A DNA stretch of 33,952 nucleotides from DASWTL01 sp036405495 (GTDB taxonomy: Bacteria > Bacteroidota > Bacteroidia > Sphingobacteriales > Sphingobacteriaceae), in the NCBI GenBank assembly GCA_036405495.1, contig DASWXL010000174.1:1-33952 (forward strand). The letters run 5' to 3'. This document shows, one piece after another, positions 7,825 through 14,451 of the stretch. The notes beneath the pieces are model-generated. The model saw nothing but the letters and a program-made list of their open reading frames with translations, ran no database searches and was not told the origin of the DNA. The first letter of the stretch is position 1, and every line of letters begins with the position of its first letter. Position numbers and translations under genes: made by a program.

Positions 7825-8322
7825 TTACGGCGTTGAGCGCCGCAAGTCACTTATCAACTTTAACATCCGTTCGTAATGTGAACCTTTCCAGTACACCGTT
7901 TTACACGACGTACATTGATAAAATTCGTTAAAAAACCGGATCGTGTCTGGTCTGAGACCATCTATAACTTCACTCTTCGGCACTTTTGCGATCATACCGT
8001 TGCACTTCAGACACCGTCGAAAGGGCTCTGATATGGGCAACAAGTTGAACCGGTTAATTACTTCTTTAAGTTGTTTTTCCGGTTGTTCCGAGCGTATCTG
8101 AAAGCCGGGTTGCAACGATCTTGCATTCGTCAGCCTGGCACTTCGGGGCAGCATAAAACGATCCTGCCGTTCAGCGATTGCCAGAATTTCCTTTGCAGTG
8201 AGATCGTTGCGGTATAACGTGTCAAAGCCCAGAAGCCGGAGGGCTCTAGTTAGCTTTCCGAGATGCGCATCTGCAATAAAATGAACTTCTTCTATGTGAT
8301 GAAAAATGGAGTCCGTTTCCAT
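7825..8322 (-). CDS. Mut7-C RNase domain protein with altered active-site motif
   Basis: A 165-residue protein of the Mut7-C family: an N-terminal PIN-like RNase fold (residues 13-95) and a C-terminal zinc ribbon (CLKC near 104-107 and CTSC near 137-140, then the hallmark YWKGSHYERM). The first acidic residue is present in FIADAHLGKLTR (Asp18). The second motif, normally LTRD, reads LPRS at 58-61, so Thr and the catalytic Asp are both replaced. The ubiquitin-like N-terminal extension found in some family members is absent. It lies 15 bp downstream of mqo, so it is almost certainly in the same operon. Confidence 0.85.
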   Translation of the reverse strand: METDSIFHHIEEVHFIADAHLGKLTRALRLLGFDTLYRNDLTAKEILAIAERQDRFMLPRSARLTNARSLQPGFQIRSEQPEKQLKEVINRFNLLPISEPFRRCLKCNGMIAKVPKSEVIDGLRPDTIRFFNEFYQCTSCKTVYWKGSHYERMLKLISDLRRSTP

Positions 8323-8337
8323 TTCTGCATTTGATGG

Positions 8338-9867
8338 TTATAGAGCAGCTGGTACTTCGGCTACTGCGTTGCGTAGTCCTAAAACATGACTGGTCCAGTT
8401 TCTTACCTGCCGGCAGAGTTCGGCATTATCTCCCAGCGACTCGCCGTATGACGGGATCATTTGTTTGAGCTTTTTCTTCCACCCGGATGATTTCATCCGG
8501 TCATTGAAGCATCTTTGAAGCAGGTTGATCATGATCGACACGGCAGTTGAAGCGCCGGGAGAAGCACCCAGCAAGGCGGCCAGGGAGCCGTCAGCTGCAC
8601 TTACCACCTCCGTTCCAAATTCCAGGATCCCGCCGTGCTCCGGATCCTTTTTTATCACCTGCACACGCTGACCGGCAATGGCAAGGTGCCAGTCTTCCAT
8701 TCTCGCATTCGGAAAAAACTCTCTGAGCGCCTCCAGGCGGTCTTCCGGCGACTGGCGTACCTGATCGATCAGATACCTGGTCAGGTCTATGTTCGCTAAC
8801 CCAGCAGCTATCATAGGCCGGATGTTGCTCAGTTTGACGGAAAGCAGCAGATCAAGCAGGGAGCCGTTTTTCAAAAATCTGGTACTGAAACCGGCATAGG
8901 GACCAAAAAGAAGTTCCCGCTTACCTTTGATGATCCGGGTATCTAAATGTGGCACCGACATAGGTGGCGAACCTACCGACGCCTTGCCATAGACTTTTGC
9001 GTAATGTTTTCTGATCACATCCGGATTGGAGCACTTCAACCACTGGCCGCTCACCGGAAACCCGCCGAATCCTTTTCCCTCAGGGATGCCCGATGTCAGC
9101 AGAAGCGGCAGCGCTCCTCCGCCCGCACCGATAAAAACGAATTTGGTCAGTACGCTCCTTTTCTCGCCGGTTTCGCGATGCTTGACTTTTACTTTCCAGC
9201 ATGAACGGCCCTCCCGTTTCAGGTCTTTCACTTCATAGTTGAAGTGGATGTCTACGCCGCTCATCTCTTTTAAATTGTCCAGCATACATCGGGTAAGGGC
9301 GCCAAAATTCACGTCGGTACCAATGGCCATACGTGTGGCCGCCACTGGTTCCGAACCATCACGGCCGTCCATCACCAGCGGCATCCATTCCTTCAGCCGT
9401 TCACTGTCGTCTGAATATTCCATTCCTTTGAACAGATGACACTTTTGAAGAGCGTCATACCGCTTTTTCAGGAACTGAACATTTTTATCTCCGTGAACGA
9501 AGCTCATGTGGGGGATATTTTTAATGAATGACCCCGGTAGCTTCAGCAGGTTGTTTTCGACCAGGTAGGCCCAAAACTGGCGGGACACTTCAAATGATTC
9601 GGCGATCTTTACGGCTTTCGACGTTTCCACAGAACCATCGGTCAGTTCAGGCGTATAGTTCAGCTCGCAAAAAGCGGAGTGCCCGGTTCCCGCATTGTTC
9701 CATGCGTCAGAACTCTCAGCGGCAGCACCATCAAGCCTCTCAATGATCTTTATCGTGATGTCAGGCTGAAGACGCTTTAAGAGCATTCCCAGAGTTGCAC
9801 TCATTATTCCAGCCCCGATCAAAACAACATCCGGCCCCTGGTTCACCGGTTTTTCACTACTTTTCAT
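8338..9867 (-). CDS. mqo: Malate:quinone oxidoreductase
   Basis: A 509-residue FAD-dependent membrane-associated enzyme that oxidises L-malate to oxaloacetate and passes electrons to menaquinone, bypassing NAD-dependent malate dehydrogenase. The FAD dinucleotide motif is VVLIGAGIMSATLG at 14-27. Family blocks include NAGTGHSAFCELNYTP at 58-73, FIGAGGGALPLL, GFPVSGQWL and ASPGASTAVSIM near the C-terminus. Length fits the family (about 490-550). It is flanked by a deaminase gene 47 bp upstream and the Mut7-C gene 15 bp downstream, all on the minus strand. Confidence 0.95.
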   Translation of the reverse strand: MKSSEKPVNQGPDVVLIGAGIMSATLGMLLKRLQPDITIKIIERLDGAAAESSDAWNNAGTGHSAFCELNYTPELTDGSVETSKAVKIAESFEVSRQFWAYLVENNLLKLPGSFIKNIPHMSFVHGDKNVQFLKKRYDALQKCHLFKGMEYSDDSERLKEWMPLVMDGRDGSEPVAATRMAIGTDVNFGALTRCMLDNLKEMSGVDIHFNYEVKDLKREGRSCWKVKVKHRETGEKRSVLTKFVFIGAGGGALPLLLTSGIPEGKGFGGFPVSGQWLKCSNPDVIRKHYAKVYGKASVGSPPMSVPHLDTRIIKGKRELLFGPYAGFSTRFLKNGSLLDLLLSVKLSNIRPMIAAGLANIDLTRYLIDQVRQSPEDRLEALREFFPNARMEDWHLAIAGQRVQVIKKDPEHGGILEFGTEVVSAADGSLAALLGASPGASTAVSIMINLLQRCFNDRMKSSGWKKKLKQMIPSYGESLGDNAELCRQVRNWTSHVLGLRNAVAEVPAAL

Positions 9868-9914
9868 GCACGGTGATTAAACAAATAACATTCCAAGTCG
9901 CGGAAAATGCCGAC

Positions 9915-10352
9915 CTAAACGCCTATATCTTCATTCCACAGCTCAGGCTTTTGAGCAATGAATTTCTGCATCAATGAATAACACTGCTGGTCGTCTTCGA
10001 CCGTTACCTCCACACCTTTTGAACGGAGAAGCTCTTCTTCTCCCATAAACGTCCTGTTTTCCCCTACTATCACTTTGGGAATACCATATAAAAGGATCGT
10101 TCCGGAACACATCGGGCATGGCGAAAGAGTGGTGTAAAGTTCGCACTCACGGTAAACGGATGCAGGTAAGCACCCCGCATTTTCAAGTGCATCCATTTCT
10201 CCGTGGAGGATCGGGCTTCCGCTCTGAACCCGTTTGTTGTGGCCGCGGCCGATGACCTTGCCTTTGTGGACCAAAACCGATCCGATCGGGATCCCCCCTT
10301 CAGCGAAGCTTTTTTCAGCTTCCTGGTATGCTGCATTCAGAAATTCATTCAT
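9915..10352 (-). CDS. Cytosine deaminase of the fungal Fcy1 type
   Basis: A 145-residue zinc-dependent CDA-fold deaminase. Zinc ligands are His50 in LHGEM (catalytic Glu52) and Cys79 and Cys82 in TTLSPCPMCSG. From memory, it follows yeast Fcy1 rather than bacterial GuaD or TadA: GGIPIG, GRGHN, LHGE followed by LEN, LYTTLSPC, YGIP, VGEN and the terminal W-EDIG, which in Fcy1 carries the cytosine-contacting Asp. The inferred role is pyrimidine salvage, cytosine to uracil. Bacterial CodA is an unrelated amidohydrolase. Another small-base substrate remains possible. It is the first gene of a minus-strand set leading into mqo. Confidence 0.82.
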   Translation of the reverse strand: MNEFLNAAYQEAEKSFAEGGIPIGSVLVHKGKVIGRGHNKRVQSGSPILHGEMDALENAGCLPASVYRECELYTTLSPCPMCSGTILLYGIPKVIVGENRTFMGEEELLRSKGVEVTVEDDQQCYSLMQKFIAQKPELWNEDIGV

Positions 10353-10608
10353 CGCTTGATCGTTATATTAATGTTCTATACCTGTATATGGATATAATAG
10401 TACAAATAAACTGCTTAAGCTAAGGTTTTCCAACTGTGCGGAAATACGACAATAGCCGGCAACCTGTACCAAAAGCGATACAATAAGCTCCTCACATGCT
10501 GACGTGACACGATGATTAAGATATGTTTTCAACGCGGTAGCCTCTAAACCACGTCTTTCAAAGTTTGGTACACTGATTGAATGAATTGTGTTACCTAAGA
10601 AATTACCT

Positions 10609-10761
10609 ATGAAAATCGTTTATAAGAATTTGCATATAACAGACGCAAATGATGCATCGGCGTTATCGAACACAAGTGATGTATTGAAGGCCATTTATAA
10701 AGCAGTTGAGACCTGTATTGTACGGCAACTGTATCCGGACAATTACAAGTTCCACGCCTAA
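10609..10761 (+). CDS. Possible 50-residue hypothetical protein
   Basis: An ATG-initiated frame of 50 codons in the 728-bp gap between the deaminase and the PAS kinase. The product is soluble, with a central helix-like stretch VLKAIYKAVETCIVRQLY. No promoter match of the TTTG/TAnnTTTG form is seen, and no terminator follows until 10949. No homologue is recognised. Its amino-acid composition is believable for a protein, but its length makes chance occurrence possible. Confidence 0.3.
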   Translation: MKIVYKNLHITDANDASALSNTSDVLKAIYKAVETCIVRQLYPDNYKFHA

Positions 10762-10858
10762 TGCCTGAAAGTGATCCTGCAACCATAAAAACGGCGAAAA
10801 GGTAAGTAATTGGGCTTGAGCGGTGTAAAAAAAAAGTATAGAAAAAAAGAAAAAAGGA

Positions 10859-10890
10859 TTTGACAAACAGCTTAGTTAGTGTTACCTTTA
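10859..10890 (+). promoter_or_regulatory. Bacteroidetes-type promoter of the candidate small RNA
   Basis: TTTG at 10859-10862, 20 bp, then TACCTTTA at 10883-10890; this differs from TTTG-N19/20-TAnnTTTG only in the last base. An A-rich run at about 10827-10857 lies immediately upstream and could act as an UP-like element. Transcription would start near 10896. Confidence 0.6.
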
Positions 10891-10895
10891 CACTA

Positions 10896-10988
10896 TCTTT
10901 TCGAAACGTCTCCAAACGTTTCAATTCAGGTTTATAATTGGTTAGTTTAAAACAGTCTTCTGCTCATCAGAAGACTGTTTTTTTTTTT
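10896..10988 (+). ncRNA. Candidate small RNA with two hairpins and an intrinsic terminator
   Basis: Between the promoter at 10859-10890 and the T-run ending at 10988 there is a unit of about 93 nt with no ATG-initiated frame. Its first hairpin is a perfect 7-bp stem GAAACGT (10903-10909) / ACGTTTC (10916-10922) with a 6-nt loop, then an AT-rich single-stranded stretch, then the terminator. Both ends are well defined, the classical signature of an independent sRNA gene. It does not resemble 6S RNA, tmRNA, RNase P or SRP RNA. It ends 92 bp before the PAS kinase. Its target is unknown, and the start is inferred. Confidence 0.5.
10949..10988 (+). terminator. Strong rho-independent terminator
   Basis: A perfect 14-bp stem (AAAACAGTCTTCTG at 10949-10962 with its exact complement at 10968-10981), a 5-nt loop CTCAT, and a run of 11 T (10978-10988). 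It ends the candidate small RNA and insulates the kinase promoter that follows. Confidence 0.93.
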
Positions 10989-11035
10989 GCTGGTGACGCA
11001 GGGCTCTTTTTTTTTCTAAAACCCGCCAATAAGAA

Positions 11036-11067
11036 TTTGACTTACGTTTCAAGGAACAGTATGTTTG
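11036..11067 (+). promoter_or_regulatory. Promoter of the FixL-like kinase / regulator operon
   Basis: TTTG at 11036-11039, 20 bp, and TATGTTTG at 11060-11067 match the Bacteroidetes housekeeping promoter (TTTG-N19/20-TAnnTTTG) in both elements. It ends 13 bp before the ATG at 11081, so the leader would be only several nucleotides long. No FNR-type box with correct spacing overlaps it. Confidence 0.65.
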
Positions 11068-11080
11068 TACTGACCTTTAA

Positions 11081-12268
11081 ATGGAAAAACTCAAATTACT
11101 GAACGCGATCATCAACACGGCAATTGATGGTATCATCACCATTGATTATCGTGGAAAGATAGAGTCGATAAATCCAGCTGCCTCCAGGCTCTTTGGCTAC
11201 CAGGAAAACGAAGTTATCGGACATAACATATCCATTCTGATGCCGGAACCCTATAAGAGTGCGCATGACGGTTACATGCAGCGGTATCAGCGTACTGGCG
11301 AAAAGCGCATCATCGGTATCGGCCGGGAAGTACTGGGTTTACGAAAAGATGGCACCACCTTTCCGTTTCGTTTAGCCGTAAGCGAAGTTCACTATGAGGA
11401 CAGGATCATTTACACCGGATTTGTCCACGATCTTTCGAAAGAAAAAGCGGCGGAAGAAAAATTGCTGAAATATACCAGCGAGCTTGAAGAGCGGATAAAA
11501 GAGCGTACCCAGGTACTTCAGACCCTGGTAAACGAGCTCGAAAAGGCCAAAGAAGATGTAAGTCTATCCTTAGAGAAGGAAAAAGAACTTAATCAGCTGA
11601 AGACCAGATTTGTATCCATGGCTTCGCACGAATTCCGGACACCGTTGAGTTCCGTGCAGCTTTCGGCATCGCTGATCGAAAAATATCTGCAGAAACCAGA
11701 TCCGGAGAACATCAAAAAGCACACAGGAAAGATCAAGAATTCGGTGGGACACCTGACGGGCATCCTGAACGACTTTCTTTCACTGGAAAAACTGGAGGCC
11801 GGCAAAACGGAGGCTGAGTTTCTTGATTTTGATATCGTAAGGTTCTCTGAAGATATCATTGAAGAAATGCAGCTGATAGCCAAACAGAACCAGCATATCG
11901 TTTACCAGCATACCGGAACTTCCAGTCAGGTACACCTCGATCCGGCGTTGTTAAAGAACTCGGTGATCAATCTGATCTCAAACGCTATTAAATACTCGGG
12001 CGAAAACACGTTCATTGAGTTCAATACGGAAGTAACGGACACCGAAATCTGCATAACTGTAAAAGACAACGGTATCGGCATTCCGGAGGAAGATCAAAAA
12101 AACCTGTTCGAGCCGTTCTTCCGGGCTCACAATACCGGAAATATTCCGGGTACCGGACTGGGACTAAACATTGTAAAAAGGCATGTCGGGCTGATGGGCG
12201 GAGAAGTTGTGTGTAAAAGCGCCCAGCATCAGGGAACCACCGTCACTCTAAACTTCAAACAGCAATGA
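11081..12268 (+). CDS. FixL-like haem-PAS sensor histidine kinase
   Basis: A 395-residue soluble kinase with no membrane segment. Residues 5-120 form a PAS domain close to that of rhizobial FixL: NPAASRLFGY, then MPEPYKSAHDGY and GIGREV followed by LRKDGTTFPF. His62 corresponds to the FixL haem ligand (His200 in Bradyrhizobium) and Arg82 to the oxygen-gating Arg220; both are separated by 20 residues. A coiled-coil linker (120-175) joins HisKA, with His183 in SHEFRTP, and an HATPase_c domain (N box LISNAIKYS, VKDNGIGIP, GTGLGLNIV). By analogy it is active without oxygen and phosphorylates the regulator encoded next, whose start overlaps its stop by 4 nt. Haem binding is inferred. Confidence 0.85.
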   Translation: MEKLKLLNAIINTAIDGIITIDYRGKIESINPAASRLFGYQENEVIGHNISILMPEPYKSAHDGYMQRYQRTGEKRIIGIGREVLGLRKDGTTFPFRLAVSEVHYEDRIIYTGFVHDLSKEKAAEEKLLKYTSELEERIKERTQVLQTLVNELEKAKEDVSLSLEKEKELNQLKTRFVSMASHEFRTPLSSVQLSASLIEKYLQKPDPENIKKHTGKIKNSVGHLTGILNDFLSLEKLEAGKTEAEFLDFDIVRFSEDIIEEMQLIAKQNQHIVYQHTGTSSQVHLDPALLKNSVINLISNAIKYSGENTFIEFNTEVTDTEICITVKDNGIGIPEEDQKNLFEPFFRAHNTGNIPGTGLGLNIVKRHVGLMGGEVVCKSAQHQGTTVTLNFKQQ

Positions 12269-13332
12269 AACCTGCAAACAGATCAGTTTTAATTATCGAA
12301 GACAACGAGGATATCCGCGAGAGCACCGCCGAAATTCTTGAACTCGCTGATTTTACCGTCTATAAGGCGGATAATGGAAAAAAAGGGGTCGAACTTGCCC
12401 AGGCTCATCTTCCAGATATTATCCTTTGCGACATCATGATGCCGGAACTGGATGGCTATGGTGTTTTATTCATGCTGAGCAAAAACGAGCAGACCGCAGG
12501 TATACCCTTCATTTTTCTGACTGCAAAAGCAGAGAGGAGCGACATGAGAAAAGGTATGGAAATGGGAGCAGATGATTACCTGACCAAGCCGTTCGACGAT
12601 ATGGAGCTGCTTACCGCTATTGAAAGCAGGCTTCTGAAACGTAATCAATTAAAAAAATCACTCAACAACGGCGGTTCCCTGGAAGGTTTACTGGACGAGG
12701 CCCGTTCTGCTAAATTGTTGTCCGAATTGTCAGAAAGCAGCCGGCTTAGAACCTATAAGAAAAAGCAAAACATTTACATGGAGGGCGACCAGGCGCTGAA
12801 CGTTTATTTTGTTAAAAGCGGAAAGGTACGCACCTATCTGGTTTATCAGGACGGCCGGGAAATTGCCTCCGGCATATTCTCTGAAGGCGACTTTTTTGGC
12901 TATGAGGCTGTTTTATTGAACAAGCCCTATAGTAACAATGCGGAAACGATGGATGATTCCGAAATAAACCTCATTCCCAGGGATGAATTCCATACCCTTC
13001 TGTTCAAAAATCCCGGTATTTCACGAAAATTCATCCAGCTGCTTTCGGGCAATGTACACGAAAAACAAGATCAGCTGTTGAAGCTTGCTTATAATTCAGT
13101 ACGAAAACGGGTAGCCGATGCGTTGGTTAGTCTGGCTGAAAAATTCGGTCAGTCCGCCGCCGACATCAGTACGATTAGGGTAAGCCGTGACGATCTGGCC
13201 GCCATGGTTGGCACCGCTAATGAAACGATCAGCAGAACACTGGCCGACTTCAAGGAAGAACGACTTATCGAAAAGGAAGGCAGTGCTATTAGAATACTTT
13301 CAATAAGTAAATTGCGACGCATCAAGCAATAA
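12265..13332 (+). CDS. Response regulator: receiver domain fused to CRP/FNR-type DNA-binding protein
   Basis: A 355-residue fusion. Residues 6-125 are a receiver with acidic Asp13, phospho-acceptor Asp56 (LCDIMMPELDG), Thr86 and Lys108 (TKPF). After a linker, residues 150-265 form a cyclic-nucleotide-binding beta-roll, a dimerisation helix follows, and 285-345 is a Crp-type helix-turn-helix. The recognition helix ANETISRTLADF places Glu320, Ser323 and Arg324 like E209, S212 and R213 of E. coli FNR, which read TTGAT. There is no cysteine cluster, so oxygen input must come from the partner kinase. The architecture equals FixJ receiver plus FixK effector. Predicted targets are the boxes at 55, 13333, 17632 and 20412. 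Confidence 0.88.
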   Translation: MKPANRSVLIIEDNEDIRESTAEILELADFTVYKADNGKKGVELAQAHLPDIILCDIMMPELDGYGVLFMLSKNEQTAGIPFIFLTAKAERSDMRKGMEMGADDYLTKPFDDMELLTAIESRLLKRNQLKKSLNNGGSLEGLLDEARSAKLLSELSESSRLRTYKKKQNIYMEGDQALNVYFVKSGKVRTYLVYQDGREIASGIFSEGDFFGYEAVLLNKPYSNNAETMDDSEINLIPRDEFHTLLFKNPGISRKFIQLLSGNVHEKQDQLLKLAYNSVRKRVADALVSLAEKFGQSAADISTIRVSRDDLAAMVGTANETISRTLADFKEERLIEKEGSAIRILSISKLRRIKQ

Positions 13333-13346
13333 GTGACGAAGATCAT
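13333..13346. promoter_or_regulatory. FNR/FixK-type operator upstream of ldhA-hemN
   Basis: GTGACGAAGATCAT, immediately after the regulator stop codon. It shares AAGTGACGAAGATCA (15 nt) exactly with the box before ccoNO. A perfect -7 match, TAATTTTG at 13391-13398, begins 58 bp from the box start, the same distance as at ccoNO. Confidence 0.7.
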
Positions 13347-13390
13347 TTTTTCGCCTGATTAGACTCATACGCCCACCCGGGCATCCCGCC

Positions 13391-13398
13391 TAATTTTG
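13391..13398 (+). promoter_or_regulatory. Candidate -7 element of the ldhA-hemN operon
   Basis: TAATTTTG is an exact TAnnTTTG match with no TTTG at -33, consistent with activator dependence. A second match, TAAATTTG at 13408-13415, is too close to the ATG at 13417 to be useful unless the true start is further downstream. Confidence 0.5.
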
Positions 13399-13416
13399 AG
13401 CAAAGATTAAATTTGC

Positions 13417-14451
13417 ATGAAGGCGGTTGCATACAGCATTAAACCCTTTGAAAAGGAACTTCTTATTAAGGCCAATGAGAAAAAGCACGAAATTACCCTG
13501 ATCTCCAATAGGTTAAGCTTCGATACCATTTCCTACGCCCAAGGAAAAGATGCCGTTCTGGTGTTTTCCTGCGATGACGTATCGGCTCCTATCCTTCAGA
13601 AGCTGAAAGAAATGGGAGTAAAATATATAGCCACCAGATCTACAGGTACCGATCATATCGATATTACTGAAGCCGGGCGACTGGGAATTAAAGTGGCCAA
13701 CATCCCCGCCTACTCCCCGGAATCTATTGCCGAACACGCCATGACACTGATCCTGGCGCTTTGTCGCAATATTCTCCCTGCCCACAAACAGATGCTTGAA
13801 TACGACTTTTCACTGGACAACCTCGTTGGTACTACTATCCGGAATAAGACCGTGGGTATCGTGGGTTTTGGAAAGACCGGAAAAGCACTTGCCTGTATTT
13901 TGCGCGGATTTGGCGCCCGTATCATGGTGAGTGAGGTTCTGGACGTACGGCAGGAATGTGCTGATCTCGGTGCTGAACAGGTAACATATGAGGAGCTCCT
14001 GGCGCAGTCGGACATCATTTCACTGCATGTCCCGCTCAATGACGAAACCCGTCATATGATCGACGCCCCGGCGATTGAGAAAATGAAGGACGGCGTGGTG
14101 CTGATCAATGTAAGCCGCGGCGCTCTGTTTAATTCGAGGGACGTTCTTGAAGCCTTGCAAGATGAAAAGATAGGCAAACTTGGAATGGATGTCTACGAGT
14201 TCGAGCATAATGTGTTCTTCTTCAATCACCGTCAAAATCCGATCAAAGACCAGATGCTCAAAACCTTTATTCAGCATTCACGGGTACTGATCACCCCTCA
14301 CCAGGCATTTTTAACCAGAGAGGCGCTTCAGATCATCGCCGAAAGAACGATAAAGAACCTTGATCTGTGGACAAGCGGCCAATGCGTTGACGATGCGTGC
14401 TGCTGCATTAAAGAATGTCTTGTTCCGAACCCATCATCATTAACAGCATGA
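13417..14451 (+). CDS. ldhA: D-lactate dehydrogenase (fermentative)
   Basis: A 344-residue D-isomer-specific 2-hydroxyacid dehydrogenase. The NAD-binding motif is GIVGFGKTGKA around residue 147, the catalytic Arg lies in INVSRGALFNS, and the catalytic His in TPHQAFLTREA; the stretch GMDVYEFEHNVFFFNH matches LdhA-type enzymes rather than SerA or glyoxylate reductases. It reduces pyruvate to D-lactate with NADH in the cytoplasm. Its C-terminus carries a cluster of cysteines (DACCCIKEC) not normal for LdhA. It is first in an operon behind an FNR-type box and overlaps hemN by 4 nt, which fits fermentation under oxygen limitation. Confidence 0.92.
   Translation: MKAVAYSIKPFEKELLIKANEKKHEITLISNRLSFDTISYAQGKDAVLVFSCDDVSAPILQKLKEMGVKYIATRSTGTDHIDITEAGRLGIKVANIPAYSPESIAEHAMTLILALCRNILPAHKQMLEYDFSLDNLVGTTIRNKTVGIVGFGKTGKALACILRGFGARIMVSEVLDVRQECADLGAEQVTYEELLAQSDIISLHVPLNDETRHMIDAPAIEKMKDGVVLINVSRGALFNSRDVLEALQDEKIGKLGMDVYEFEHNVFFFNHRQNPIKDQMLKTFIQHSRVLITPHQAFLTREALQIIAERTIKNLDLWTSGQCVDDACCCIKECLVPNPSSLTA

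Noticed and set aside
10607..10924. 105-codon minus-strand frame
   Set aside because: Its Phe-rich stretch comes from the A-rich tract at 10827-10857, and it runs antisense through the promoter and first hairpin of the candidate small RNA.
11037..11052. TTGACTTACGTTTCAA as an FNR-type box at the kinase promoter
   Set aside because: The half-sites TTGA and TCAA are 8 bp apart instead of 6, and the first overlaps the -33 TTTG; spacing is wrong for a CRP/FNR dimer.
13408..13415. TAAATTTG as the ldhA -7 element
   Set aside because: It ends one base before the ATG, so transcription would start inside the gene; TAATTTTG at 13391 fits better.
14415..14447. Upstream in-frame ATG of hemN
   Set aside because: It would extend hemN into ldhA by 33 nt; ATG 14448 forms the ATGA overlap used repeatedly in this window and gives normal HemN length.
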